From contig OZ316897.1 in the NCBI GenBank assembly GCA_973895155.1, positions 4,526,001 to 4,590,000 of the forward strand: a stretch of 64,000 nt of DNA, given 5' to 3'. The stretch comes from Marsupella aquatica (taxonomy: Eukaryota > Marchantiophyta). The position numbers and the translations under genes were made by a program. Each line of letters opens with the position of its first letter. Position 1 is the stretch's first letter. Below the pieces are notes generated by a model. The model saw only the letters and a program-made list of their open reading frames with translations, was not told the origin of the DNA and searched no databases. Shown here in pieces: positions 22,318-35,760 of the stretch.

Positions 22318-23403
22318 ATTTGATTTGATTTTGAAACTATCTATATGCTATATGATGAATACACCTTTGGGATTTTGTATTATTTATAAGTTGTGTGTCT
22401 CGGATTTTTATTTCAATGGGCCTTATCAAGGGGCTTCATTTGTATCATTTAGATTTTTAATTGATTTTTGGACCCCTTTAATTTTTGGTATCCAGAGTAT
22501 ACCAAACTTAGTTTGGCAGCCCTCTTAATTTTTAAACTTTGTCACCCTTTAGATTTCAAGTGTGTGAAAACCAATTGCTTTAATTTCTACCAGTTGAAAA
22601 ATGTTTTTAAGTGCGAAAAATGATTCTAAATAACCTGTAAACCTGTCTTAAGTTCCCCTAATAGCTTTCTTTCCTAAGTTTATGGTTTTTATTAAATTGA
22701 ATGTTATTAAATAAGACACATTGAATTAATAAGCGCACAGATCTTAGCACCTGTGCCATAGAACTTGACTGTACTTTGCATTGGTCTCTATGTGCCTTTC
22801 TTTGCATGTGCTCTATTTATACTGTAGTATCCCATTCACTCTTAATATGTATTATAGTTCTACTCTCATATTTTACATATTTTATTTACAGATCACTACA
22901 AGACAGAAAATCAAGCAAGTTCCAAGATGACCATGCTATGTATCAGACATGATTTGTACCTGGATTTGCATTTCTCAGAAATCTGGTTCATATTTGAACA
23001 ATCATGTTTACCCAGAAATTTACAATTATTTGAAATTTTATCCCCTGGTGCTGAAACCAAAGCTCAAATGGATCAAGAGGTTGTCTCCACCATTTCCATC
23101 AATTGCATAAAGTCATCGGCCAATTTACACCATTAAGACAAAGGGACAATGTAATTTACACCAAAAAGACTAAAGGACAAGGTGCATTTTGGATGGAAAT
23201 TTGGGACACCGCCATTAGGAGTTTGGGCATGAATACTTTTTTGTTGTTTTGTTGTTGTGGATTTTAATGAGGACATCATTCCTCAAGCACGCAGCATGAC
23301 AGCATGGCCAACTTTTGTACTTGTAGAGATTGAGATATGGTGAAAATTCTCCTCGAAGCACCAGTAATTGATGCCGTAGGACACTGAGTAAACTAATTCA
23401 ACA
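22318..23403. other. Gene-free intergenic DNA
   Basis: Strongly AT-rich with no recognisable coding frame. A TTTTTGGTATCCAGAG phrase near 22480 resembles an LTR-retrotransposon primer-binding site, but nothing around it supports an element. Confidence 0.45.
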
Positions 23404-23541
23404 GGCAGCAAACTATTTAGGAGACCTTTCATAATTGACATTTGAGTAGTAAATGTAGAAGATGATATCCAAGGCAGCAAACAATCCAGGAGACCTTTTA
23501 TAATTGACATTTGAGTAGTAAGTGTAGAAGATGATATCCAA
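23404..23541. repeat. 69-bp tandem duplication
   Basis: The segment GGCAGCAAAC.AT..AGGAGACC..TGACATTTGAGTAGTAA.TGTAGAAGATGATATCCAA is present twice, at 23404-23472 and 23473-23541, with about four differences. Confidence 0.88.
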
Positions 23542-25744
23542 ATCTGTTGATATTCTGAGACAGTGCATAGTTCATCCGAGAGTAAGTTTCCAAGATTTTA
23601 GGTGCTGTCTGCGAAATTGGTAAAAATATTTTCGATGAAAACTCTAGGCATTTGATGTAGAAGACTGGTTTATCAGTGTATACATGTTTTTAAAGTTATT
23701 GCGATGTACTTGGGAAGGAGAAAGTATTAAGTTTGTCCTGCCCTACACCACTAAAGTGACGATCCCAACGATAGTCCAACTCTTATTGTCCTTGGAAACA
23801 ATAACAAGCAGGAACACATTGATTTCATTCTTGACATAGACCTGTAGTTCGTCTTTGCGGCACACAAAGGTGGTGTTTTAGTGTCGCCCCCCTGGGGAAC
23901 TTGAAGAAGATAATATCAGACCCTTCACTAAGATTCATTCTGTCTAGGCAGTGTCTCGTCTGATAAAAGAAAGATTCTAAGCATAACATCTTGCACTCGG
24001 AATGGCTCTGCTCTGACAACCCACATCAACCTGGGAGAAATTGAGAGATTTGAGTAACGCCTTGGGAAGGCTTTACAACATTCTCGGGAGTGATCAATAA
24101 CCAAGAGTTCCACGATGTTCTTGACGTGATATATCTAGCTGTTGTTCTCACATTGGTCATGAACCGAAATATCTACGAACTCAAAGCTCCGGAACCTTGT
24201 TGCAAAGGAGCTGGCGTTCGAAACTGGATTTTCGTTGCCAAAACATTTTCCGGCCCTCTGATGGCCATGAATGAGGCCCAAAACTGAACCACAGGAGTAT
24301 CAAACAAGACTAACAGATAAGTTTTGGCAAGAACTCTCACGAACCAAAAGACGATCATCTTCATGGAAAGCTAGAACGCGTCTGCCCTCGCCCACATTCC
24401 ATAATTGCAGAAGGCAAAATCAAGACAAAGGATTCGAGATCGAAAACTGCATGCCGCCAGGTAGAAATAAGGTGTACGGTCATGATGATATAGTACAAAG
24501 CACATGTGCACAAAAGGCGCTCATTCTTTGACGGAAGAACGGACAAGGACACCCAAACCGACAAAGGAGACTTCAATCAAGCCCCAAACCTATCACAGCA
24601 CGTTTGCCCTGTTACCCACTAGACGGTGTCTTAAACTATACGATCAAACCTGCAAGAGCTGAGGACCTTTTAATCGGACCAAGATATTAACCTGCAAACG
24701 ACTTCCATGAACGGGGCAGGAATGGCGCTATCTACAGCAGAGACCACAAAGTCCGAACCAAACGTCCCGAGTCACCATTCGGTTATATCTAGACTTGCAA
24801 TTCAGATGCCAAACATCCCTGCATCCTTCAGCAAGCTAGCGACGCATGGTGAGGAAGAACGCTGGAAAGTCTTACGATGGAGAGATCACAGGATGAACGA
24901 CTTTTCGTTTCCACTGGAACAAGACAACTTCAACAAAACAAACTAACACACAACAGGGAAGTGATAATACAAAACTCGAATGCCAGAGACTGGCTAGAAC
25001 CAACGACCACTATATGAACCAACAACTGCTATTTGATAAAGACCGGTTCCCAGCCCATGATACAGCTGCAGTGCACCACAAACGAGATCCATACCACCAA
25101 CATGCAAATGGGTACTCCTTCAGATCCATGAGGATGTCAGATCACAACTGTCTTACTTCCGACTTCCTTTTTGCATGACATGAGAAAAGAGAGATGAATA
25201 AACTCATAAACCTTGGCAATATCAAACAGAAGACTTCAATGGGCAAGTGATCCGCTTTCCAAAACCCCTGCACTCGTTTAATACATGTTCTTTTGGGTTA
25301 CCGATAGTAACTTAAATCACACAGTAACCATGTAAGTGACTTTCAAACAATCACTACTTTGGACATCGACCTATAAATTTTGGGAACCGGAATAATTGCG
25401 AGCTTACTCCAAAAATAATGGCAGCAATTTCACTGCTATTGCAGGTGTATCTCCGGTGCTTATCTCTGACAACTAATCCAATGAGTACACAGCAACCCTA
25501 CAAATTGCAGGACAACAGTGCAAATCTGAAGATATTTAGATGAAAACAGATTTCCTTACGCCGAGACTGATGATTCGTTCATAGGAACACAGAAGTCCCA
25601 TCCAGTCAAAGACTTCGGGTGTGTTCAAAGCTGACGGGGTAGAATCAATTGAAAACCGAAAAGAAATCAATTTTCATCTTCACAACATGTATAGTCCCCC
25701 ACGCTGAATCAGTGTTAATGCCTGCCTTTCGGGACTTACCTACA
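23542..25744. other. Intergenic DNA between convergent clathrin light chain and CCCH genes
   Basis: No open frame resembles a known family. The part next to 25744 probably carries the 3' untranslated region of the minus-strand CCCH gene. Nothing repetitive stands out. Confidence 0.4.
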
Positions 25745-28700
25745 CTACGAGAAGAAACCGCCCAACTTTGCGACAAAATCATCATCCTCATCATCATCGG
25801 TATACCCATCTTCCTCGGGTTCAGGTCCCTCGATCTCCTCCCTAACAACATCCTCAAACTCATGTCCATCGGTGCGGTCCAAATCTTCCACCTTATGCTC
25901 TGCTCCTGCCGCATTGCCATGATCCTCAACCATCATATCCTCCTTCTCTCCCTCAACAGCCTCTGGCACAATCACGGATTCGTCTTCTTGCAGCAGACTG
26001 TCCGTTGTAGCGAGCACCTGGGAACCATCTGTTGCAGCAGCTGAGTAGTGGCTCTCCCCCACATTACTATTCTTCTCTCTTCTACCTTTGACTGCATCAT
26101 CATCGGACAAAAACTCTCCATCTTCGATTTCTGCGTATCCTGGGCCAGCTCCTACCTCTGTCTGTACGTCTGGTGTATATGAATCTACGACTGAAACTGT
26201 CTCTACTCTTGAAGCCATAACAACTCTGCTTGTAGGAGGAGAAAGCCTTTGGAAATGATCCACAATTGCCTCTTCTGACTTTGAATCGCCTTCAGATTCA
26301 ACCCTGCGCTTTTCCTTCAAAATAGCACTTAATGATTTGGGCCCCTCAAAAGTTCGCAATTTTTTCACTTCCTGACCGACAACCTTGTCCAGCTTGACCT
26401 TCCTCTCTTCCGCGGAACCGGTCTCGTAAGACGCTATTTCGGGGCCAGGAAGAGTGGCAGCTTGCTGTGGTATTGTCCGCACTGCAGATCCCTTCGACTG
26501 AAAACTAGCCGGTACAGACTTCTTGAACCCGTTCGAGGCCTCACTAGACCTCGGCTGCTCTTCAGCTGCACCCTTTCTCTTCTCAGCTCTGATTTGTGCT
26601 AGAGTCTTGGGTCCAGCAAAGGTCGACGGGTCTTTCTTGACTTCCTTTTCGCTTTTCCTATTTCCTTCCGTATCCATAAAGCTCATGTTTTCTGCTTCTC
26701 CAAGCCCATCCGCAGCCTTTGACAGCCTACTGTGTATGTCGGCTTCTCTGGTTCCACCTCTCGCTTGCTCACTCATAGAACGGCTATTTGACATGCTTCT
26801 TGGAGGAAGTCTCTCAAAGCCAGGCACTGGCCCCTCTGATGCACCGATTTCATGCAAAGCCCGACGAGCTATCACTCCTGGTTCTAATCCAATCTTCTCC
26901 TGTACTCGTCGATTGTTATTTCTCATGCCATGTTGCATGAATAGCTGATGTCGAAGATGAAGTTCGTGCTGCTTTTGTTGGTCCTCCTGCTGCCGTTGAT
27001 GATGTTGATATTCATCCAAAGGCATTTCGGTCCGCTGCCTCCTTCCATAGTTGTCAAAAACGTGTTGTTGTCCTCCATCAGGCCTCCTTCTTTTGACAAT
27101 ACGTGTTCGCTGGTCATGTGCACCTCCTCCAGATCGCATATCCACGTCCATAGGCAATCCCAACCGCTCTCTGGCAATCATTTCCTCTGCACCGGCTCGG
27201 TCAGAATAAGCTAGTGCCCGCTGGTGACCAGGGTGATCGTATGAATTGGAAGGATCATATCCCCCTTGCTGGTCATGTGCATTGTACTCATAGCCACCGT
27301 GATCGTAGGGCGCCCCACCTTCGTAATTGGTAGTATGATCGTATGGATTAGGGAAGTCATAATCATACTGCTCGATATCGTCTGCCATACGCATCGATCG
27401 TGCCACTCTCCCTCGGTTTCCAGCCGCACCTGTGCCAGAATCCAGACCTGTTTCACCCGGAGATTGAAATTCTGGATCATCAGGATAGCGAGATTGCTCG
27501 GGTCCATCATCAACAAGTACATCAAATCCAGGTGACGATTCCTCCCACCACTCATCTGGCTCCATTCCATTCTGTACCCTATCATCACCGGGCTGGACCT
27601 GACGAAGACGCAGTCTGTTGCCAACTAGCCCGGAACTAACTACTGGACCTTCTGCCCTACCTCTTGATCCACCATTTTGCGTGGCTCCTGACACCGAAAC
27701 CGTCCGCATGTCCTTCTGCTTCGACTGTACCCCACTCACGTGAGCAGGTCTGACCTCGGTTGGTTGAGGTTCCGAGGTTGCCACAGGTACAGACTTCGCC
27801 TCGACACCGTTGGAAGCAGCTGTGTCCTTTTCCTTCTCATTCGGTTCAGGGGCATTAACAGGGAGTGCCACCTTGACCGGCCTTTGTGTTGCTGTAGTTT
27901 TCGTAACGGGGGGAGTACCGTGCATGAAAGGACATTTGTCTCCCTTGGCGCAATATCCTTGAGAGAAAAAGTAGCATGGTACCCTTGACTTATTTGCCCC
28001 TGCAGGTCCAGGAGCAGCTGCCGCAGCAAGTGTGGGTCTTCCCTCAAGCGGCTGTACATCGTGCGCGAACGTTAGGATTCTTCCTAACTTTCTTAGACGT
28101 GGAAAAGGAGTTCGAACGTCAATATCACTTGTCTAACACATTGTGTAAAGAAATCCACTGAAAGACGCAACTACGGACATTCCATGGACGACCAGTAACT
28201 ACTCGTGCATTTCAATAAGTACAGCGGCGGCTATCCCGCGCTGGACTTCTATTAAAAGAAACAACCTACAATCCACAAACATTGACACCATTGGTGCTCT
28301 CAAACTGTATCAACGAAGTCATAAATGTTACTCACAGGGTGTCGGAAAGGACAGTCCCAGTTGAGACAGTTGCCACTGAGCCAATACCGACAATCTCTTG
28401 GATTTACTCTCGCGCTCTCGCTGTGGCGAAACTCGCAATCATTTCCCTGCACATACACAGTCGCGTGAAAAATCACATTAGAGACGGCAACAAAATTGGT
28501 ACCCTCAGTGAGCTGGAAAACGTTGCGTACAAAGTTTGAACAACGTTAGCAATGATCATAACGTAACGAGATATCGTGTTTAGTATCGTTCCACTGTTAG
28601 AACAAGGAAGTTCACGTGCTCTACGACTCTTATCAGGGTAGCAATGGCAGGTTCACGGAACTGCAAGTGGTCCTCCAAAAGCAAGGACGAGAAGCTCGAC

Positions 28701-29517
28701 TCAACCTTCCGAAGGGAAGACTTGAAACGAGAGCACCGAGGAGTCCAGCCCACCCTAAAGTGATGATGCAACGGGTCAACTTTGCTAACTAGGAACATGT
28801 GCGACCTGAATGGATGGGCTGAGGAAGGTCATACGAAAGACGATGCTCACTACGACAGTTTCCATATGTCTTCAGAGTTCATGGCATCGCAAACCCTATC
28901 CCGACTTGATAACATATTATCACAAAGAGTTTCCTGCCAGATGCTTTCTTTCAGATATATCCTTCGAGATTCCATGGCCTGAGTTTGGCTATTGTAAAAT
29001 CAGCTCTTGTGGCTGTTCCCAACGCTGCTTATCGCAGATACACCCACCATCCTAATACAGAGCTCTTCCTGGATCCATCGGCAGCATGGGGTGAAGACGT
29101 CCTTCGCAGTAGAGGGATGCAGTAGAGGGATGTGACACTTCCCCAAGCCTCCAACACTTCTAACTCCGCCACAGGAAGCATGATGCGCTTGCAGAGCAAG
29201 GAACAATGTAACCTAAGCACAAGCTTTACTACAGTAGCTAACTTTAAGTAGTGCATCTGAGGCCGGAACAACCCGTATCCGTCCCACTCGCGTCGACATT
29301 GAAATAGATACGCAAACCCCTAATCTCGTCTTGCAATCGGGAAAACACACCGTTGCCTAATCCTCGACCTCCGCCCATCAATCCCACGGTAAAGAAAAAA
29401 AGAAGAACAACAAAGTGGGCGAATGATCAAAAACGTTCCCACCTTTTTACAAGTGAGCGGCGACGCCAAGAAGTAGACGCAATCAGTGTTTTTCTTCACC
29501 AGCGCGTCGTCCTCCAT
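25745..29517 (-). CDS. CCCH zinc-finger protein, plant C3H17/C3H32/C3H44-like, three exons
   Basis: Minus-strand exons in order are 29517-29443, 28446-28336 and 28051-25745, all GT..AG and phase 0, giving 830 residues. It starts MEDDALVKKNTDCVYF. Three CCCH fingers lie at the N-terminus: C13-x9-C-x5-C-x3-H33, C44-x7-C-x4-C-x3-H61, and C88-x7-C-x5-C-x3-H106 (CYFFSQGYCAKGDKCPFMH). The fingers and the KNTDCVYFLASPLTCKK start match the Arabidopsis C3H17/32/44 group. A long disordered body follows, with Tyr/Asp/His-rich DYDFPNPYDH-type repeats and a Gln/His-rich stretch. Two repeats, FAGPKTLAQIRAEKR (about 540) and FEGPKSLSAILKEKR (about 628), are typical of this group. The tail is acidic and ends DDFVAKLGGFFS. 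The family is thought to bind RNA or act in the nucleus as regulators; the exact target is unknown. The first intron (about 1 kb) splits the first finger. Confidence 0.93.
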
Positions 29518-30060
29518 GGTCGACAACGGGCTTCAAAATTGACTCAGACGATTACCACGCCCGCTGCGCTGAAGAAATCAGTCTTCGGACGCCGCTTCTC
29601 CCGTCCTACAGTTCCCGAACCAACCCGAAACGTGCAGTTCCCATCACCTGATATATTGTCGAGGTCGCCATAGCTTCGACCTTCGTTCCTCGCCTCGTCC
29701 TACGTCTCTCTCCCTTCCGTCTTCTTTCTCCATTCAAAAGCTTCCCCTTACATGTGCGCTCCCGCAAGAAGAACGATGTCGAACGGCCCAGATCTTCCGG
29801 ATTTGGCCGTCCACTCATTTCAGCCGCCCGATTCAGCCTTGTTCAAGTCCATCCAACCGCCAATTAGGTGGCCCCTGTATGCTGCCCGTTTGGCCTGCTT
29901 CGCCAGTTTTGCTTTGTTTCTATGTTTCTCTTCGGTCTGCAGAGGTGTTGGTTTTGCTCTGGATATGAACACCCAGGACACTACCGTTTCCCTCACTTAA
30001 TGCCATCTATGATTTTTTCCCTCCGGAATTTCAGCATTTATGGAGAAAAAGCACACTAAC
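29518..30060. promoter_or_regulatory. Upstream region of the CCCH gene
   Basis: Moderately GC-rich with pyrimidine tracts on the plus strand (purine-rich for the gene), fitting promoter and 5' leader. A plus-strand open frame from the ATG at 29776 to 30000 resembles nothing known. It might be a divergent transcript, but I do not call it a gene. Confidence 0.35.
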
Positions 30061-33000
30061 GATTGGGATTTGCACATTATGAATGATCCTGTTTTTCAGA
30101 GAAATGATGCTCCCATGGATCACAAAGTTGGTCTTTGAAAACACCAGTGTATCACATTTCCCAAAATTTGAGTTTAATTGTAACAATTTCTTGTTCATAA
30201 AGTCAAATATATTTTAGTTTTGAGTATGTGCTAGAGGAGCAGGTAAGGTACACTTTCATCAAAGTGACAGTGAATTTTTGGTCATTTTAGTTAAATTATT
30301 TATCATGGAATGCCAAGGGGTAATTTCTATTTGATTAATTTGCATTGTGTAAGTATGACATATTAGGGCTTGTGGGTTTCTATGTCTCCTCTCTCTCTAG
30401 TTGCCTTGCAGGTGAAAGACTTAAGATTATTTTAATACTTTTGATCATCAAGCTATCAGCCCAAAACTCCCATGGACCACCAAAATGTGGTCCACATGAG
30501 CATTGTGTCCAACATGGTGGTCCATCTGGGCTCACTTTCTTTGGATTTGCACATCATGCAAAATACCTTTTACTTTTACTAAAAGTGGTAAAAGTAAAAC
30601 ATCACTTAGGCCCTAAGTGTATTAATGTCCTCTTATCAAAGACTAACTCGAACCTATGGGTTGCACAAAAGATGTCGTTATGTAAAGATTGCAATGTGAG
30701 AAAGATGGCGTTGTGGAAAAGATGGTGTTACATAAAAGATGTCATTGTGCAAAACTGGCGGTGAGAAAAAGATGGTGTTTAGTAAAAGATTTTGTGTTGC
30801 AAGAAGTCAAGGAGATAGTCATTGAGAAAAATAAGTGTTGTGAAAGCATGGTGAACTTTTGAGCTCTATGTGCAATTATCATTGCAAGTGTGTTATGCTT
30901 GTGATTGGGTTGTGATTATGGCATTGTCATGGTTTTGAAAGTCAATTGTTGTTTCAATAAAGTTGTCATGTAGTGGCCGTGTGATGTTAGGAAGGGTTGT
31001 AGTTCTAGCCCGTGTCATCTGTGTAGTCATGTTATGATTGTGGAAGTGTCACTTGGGTGAATGGTTGGTGCAACAATGTTGTCATTTTAGACGATGTTGT
31101 TGTTGTTGTTGTTGTTGTTTGGGAGGACAAGTGCATTGAGAACGGGGGGACACAAGACCGGTAAGAATGTCTGGGGCATTGTGGGGTCCAGGTTAGGTTG
31201 CGCAATGCTATATAGAGGGAGAACAATTTTACTTTTTTGCCTCACTATTTTTCCCCTCCCACTACCTCCATCCCCTTTTTCTTCCCTCCAACAGCATTAC
31301 AAAGGAGAAAAACAATGGGAAGAAAAGACAAAGTAAACCTCCAAAACTGAAAATACCTTCTCAAGAGCAAAAGGCCAAAAAAGCCTTCTAATGTCAACCT
31401 CCCCTTTACAATATCCATGTCAAAAACCTCCAACTCTAGTCAATCTAATCATTTAATGCTCCATGCCACAAAGTACTTGCATTGGCTGTAGTATAGCTAG
31501 CATAGTCATGTACTCTAGCACATGTTGTCCTGTGTTCTAGCAGTACTACACCTTGTACCATATTCTCTTGAATATCCATTTAGGTCAATCCAAGAGTCTC
31601 AAATAACTCTGGACAACATCATATGACATGATACTGTTTCCTCCTTCTTCAATTTTGCAAACTGACAATGGGAGGGTTTTGGCCAGATCACTAATTATAT
31701 GGGTTGATGATTATAGGAGAAACTTAAGCTAAAGCCCTCATTTTGTAGGGCAATATGATCCATTGTAAAGAGACCCTTTATTTTTCCAACAATGTTGTAT
31801 GGCAAACCTAACTTTTTTCTCACTTGTTTCTGGAAAATTTGATTTATTGATGAGCTTTAACACTAGGACATTCCTCACAAATATGTCCTATAGAGTGATT
31901 TCCGTACCCCTAGAAAAACAATTATTCTTTACCTTGAAAATTCTCCCCCCTTTAAAAAACATTTGAGTGACCTTATATTTAACCCAAATATAAGCAATGT
32001 CGGAAAAACAATACCAAGACAACAGATGCAAAACTAGAGATTGAAAAATTTTGCACGCAACCTATACATGGCAAAATGCACTTACTTCTCACACACAACT
32101 CATTATAACCAAAACATTTTTAAAGGTTTTATTGCAATTGCACTGTTTATTATCACCATATGGCTCAGCCAGACAAAATTTCGGAGACATAGAAAATTTC
32201 ATACCATAAAACTCAAAGCCAAGGTTCCATGACCTCTTGATTTTTAAGGTAGGGCCAGCACTCATGTTCAGGCTTTCTCTTCCTCAAAGCAAGGGAATCT
32301 AAGCTTTTTTGCAAGCTGCACACTTTTCACATGGCCAGCCATCCCCTTGCTCAAAGTGTGCACATGCCTTGCAAATATAAGTTTCTGCACCTGTGTTCAA
32401 GGCAAACCAAAGCTTTCCGTTTCCTCTGGTTGTTTCAAAACCATGGATCTACTAGTTTGCTTATACTAAAGGATCTCTTCATCCCCTTTGTGGTTTTTCT
32501 ATTTGTAACTTTCTGTGGTATATTGAAAAATGCACAGTCCATATTTGGATCAGTGAATCATGAAACCCCTCCTCTCCTTTTTTTAAACAGTCATGGAAAT
32601 TAAAAATCTCTTAGACCTTTTAGTGTATGTTAGCCCTATTATAAGGGCATTATGGCCCACAGTGCCCTGTTACCCAGGCTTTTATATTTACTTGAATACT
32701 CACTTTGGGTTTTGGGATTCCCCTGAAAAATCTTACAACATTTATGTATGATTCTGATTCTGTGTGGACCTATGGAGAAAGGGAAGCAAGGCAAGCCACA
32801 AGCACACCAAGGGAAAAGCAGCCCTCTAACAAGCAGAAACCACACTCCCAAGCATCAAAGTGCACCATACAAGCAGCAGCCGGCCCACCCACCCAAAAAG
32901 CCATTGTTAGGGCAGCCAAGAACAACTATCAACAGACAAGCTCACATCCTAAGAAGGCGACACAGGCCACCAAAGCACAATAATCCAACCAAAGAAACCG

Positions 33001-34860
33001 AAACCCCTTGAGTGGATATCACAAGGCCCTAACAGCAATCCCAATCCAAAAACAAAATGCAAGTTACCGTGTTTGTGACACACTACTCGTTCTCTGATGA
33101 TGTACTCTTGGGCCAAGCATAGAGCAGCTGGTAAAGTTTCCTACCAACCTTCAAAGTATCACCAACACCATGGAGATGATCAACAACCTCAGAGAGAAGC
33201 CGAGAGTCATGTCAAACTTTTGCCTACCCTTCGGACTGAACATGTGATCATTCCTCCTGATCCGCAAGGTCCACAAAACTTAGTAAATCATGAAAATCTT
33301 AATAACATGAACATGCTCCTTGCCAATGGCTGCTACTTCAATCAGCCCAACATTCACTCTGAACAATAACCCCCTTGAAAGCTCCTATGAATAAGACCCC
33401 AACTGCTTATAGTGTGGGCACACTCGAAGAAGAGAGGTGGAATAGTTTCAACTACACCTCCACAAAGTTTGCAATCCCAGAAGCTCTACTCAGTATTCAA
33501 GGCCCTCTTGCCAGTGAAAATGACCCTAGCCAGCACACCCCATATAAAGTTTTGTCTTGCCCTTGTGTCAACCAACCTTGGATACACATAATCAAAGAGT
33601 TTAACTTGGACATATGTGCTTTGCATTGCAGAATCTTCTTCTCTTTCTGCTCATGCAACTCAACAACAAATGGTTCTTTCTTTTGTTCAATTACAACACA
33701 AGGTTTGTTTAGGAGTCTACTTATCAGGGATTCTTTACCCCAGTCTTTACCCCTTGTATTTTAACTAGGAAAACACAACTAGGCCACTTGTTAGAGTTTA
33801 ATTAAACCCCCACTATCCCCAAACAAAACCTGGTGGATCCAGGTAACTATAAGCAATCAATATTAATGTTGTTAACATATTAGAAAAGTACTATATATTG
33901 TCTTGCCATAGGTTTTGGGACAGTGGTGCTTCAAAACTCTTCAATGGTCCATGATTTGAACCTCGTTGTGGGTTTAGGTTACTTTATTTCCCTGCGTCAC
34001 CAGGTATTTTGTGGTGGTAGATAGAAAGACACTGAAAGAAGAAAGGAACTATTGCTTTACACAACCCTTGTTGTTGTAGCTTGGGAATATCCATTCATGC
34101 CTACTGTAGTGTTTCCATGAAACATTATTAATGTGATCCCACCCAAACATTTTGTGTGGTCTGTTTTAGGAAATGAGTTTTGAGCAGGACTCAATCTTGG
34201 TATTTAAAATGACTATTGGAGTGGCCAAAAACCCCTTGCTTGGCGCTAAACTTACCCACTCATTCTTGACAACACTTTGACATGACAACTTGGCCCGGAT
34301 AATTGCATAGTTACAATAACACATTTTGATTCTCAAAGATGTCATTGTCTCACATGCATTCTCTGTCTTCCCTGACATCTTTTCTGCAATGTACGGGCAT
34401 TGGACTAGTTTACACATAATATTAATATGTGTAACTTACATATGGGCTAATTGCATACATACATATTGAACTAATCATGTGCATTTTGATTACACACTTG
34501 ATCATTCATTGTTAGCTTATTGAGAGAAGAAGGCCCAAATGGACCACAATATTTGACAAACAACCCACTCAAATGGACCATAATTGTAAACTGGGTGGAC
34601 ATCCTTCAATCACTGTTTTCATTTCAATTCATCTTTTTATTTTGCATCAATGGTCAAATTTGTGTGACTGTCTTCTCGACTGTCTTAAAAATCTTTTAGG
34701 TCCATCTGAGTTGCATGGTTACAAATTGAGCCTCTTTCCCAATTTAGATCTTCCCTATTTTAAACACATCCTTCTTGTAGTAAACAACAAGGTTAAATTT
34801 CGTGGGTGAATTTCATTTTCCACTTTTGGGAAGGAAGGATTGTCAAATAGGTGCCCTTAT
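30061..34860. other. Gene desert with minor repeats
   Basis: AT-rich DNA without a recognisable gene. A short inverted repeat (ATGGACCACC..GGTGGTCCAT) spans about 30471-30524. About 30655-30785 is a degenerate minisatellite of AAAGATG.CGTTGTG-type phrases. A (TGT)n microsatellite lies at 31095-31119. ATTATGGCCCACAGTGCCCTGTTACC at about 32648-32673 is a half-copy of the fold-back family seen at 15.7, 38.2 and 43.8 kb. Open frames at 32705-33011 and 33375-33764 have no recognisable motifs. Confidence 0.4.
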
Positions 34861-35760
34861 TCTAAGCTAACATGGTATGACATGTAAAGGATGGAACCCT
34901 AGTGTAAGTGCAAACCCTAGATAAGGCAAGGCAATCATGGCATCTTGATATATTGGTGACTTCCCCGGGTGACTTCTCCTGAAGAGCCACACCCAAACTC
35001 GTTGGACAAGTGAGTCACTTGGTGTTGCGAACCCATCGCAATACCGATTGCGATATCCCCTTAGGTCAAGAAAGCACCTTGACAAAGGTGGTCATGAGTG
35101 GTTGCTGGTAGCACCACCATGCCCCCGTGTCAACCTGAACACAATGCTATGTGTAGTGCTGCCAACCAAGTCACGGGCCGAGAGTTATGGTCCCGACTAG
35201 ATACAAGTTGGGGGCCAAAAGTAGGGGACAGAAGCTGGTCCGAGGTGAACAGGTCCCCAGAAGCATATATGAGGAGAGTATTTCTTCTAACATCCTCATA
35301 AACAATCAGTCACAATCAGTCAAGATCCGTCACTACTTTTGGTAAGCCAAGGGACGAGAGTATCATACAAGTGGAGCATGAAGGAGGTTGTTTGGCTTTT
35401 AAATTGTAGGACACCCTGGGGTGGTTGGTCCTGGCGTGCCATTCTGCGGCCCGTTAGACCGAGATGATTTTGTCACATGCCCATGGGTATGTTGCACCCT
35501 AGGTCGGAATTGGTGAGTTACACTAGAGGATGAGAGCGACTGAGAGAGAAGGGACTTCCATGGCTTATGTGAGTAAGTGCATGCTCTCTCAGTTTCCTGT
35601 TGATGTAGTCTCGATCTAGAGGTGAACCATGTATATCTTGTGTCATTGTTTGAGCTTTGTGGATATGGTTACTACTTCTGTCAATTAGTACTTGTGATCA
35701 TGTGTTTTCCACTAGCACTATATACAAGATTGGTCCCAACAAGGAGGCCCCTCGAACAAA
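34861..35760 (+). other. Possible LTR-like remnant
   Basis: The base composition differs from the flanks. The block ends in CTCTCTCAGTTTCCTG..GAACCATGTATATC..TATACAAGATTGGTCCCAACA at about 35595-35741, which has the feel of the 3' end of a plant retrotransposon LTR. No matching second LTR, primer-binding site or coding region was found in the window, so this is at most a solo or truncated LTR. The left boundary is unknown. Confidence 0.25.

Noticed and set aside
22480-22500. Primer-binding-site-like phrase GGTATCCAGAG
   Set aside because: No LTR, gag or polypurine tract in the vicinity; the match to the tRNA complement is imperfect.
26523-27639. Several long plus-strand open frames over the CCCH gene
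   Set aside because: They are antisense shadows of a long minus-strand exon with clear zinc fingers and conserved motifs.
29776-30000. Plus-strand frame as a gene divergent from the CCCH gene
   Set aside because: It is short, has no recognised domain, and no following exon could be found.
33375-33764. 129-codon plus-strand frame in the gene desert
   Set aside because: No motif, AT-driven composition and no supporting neighbouring exons.
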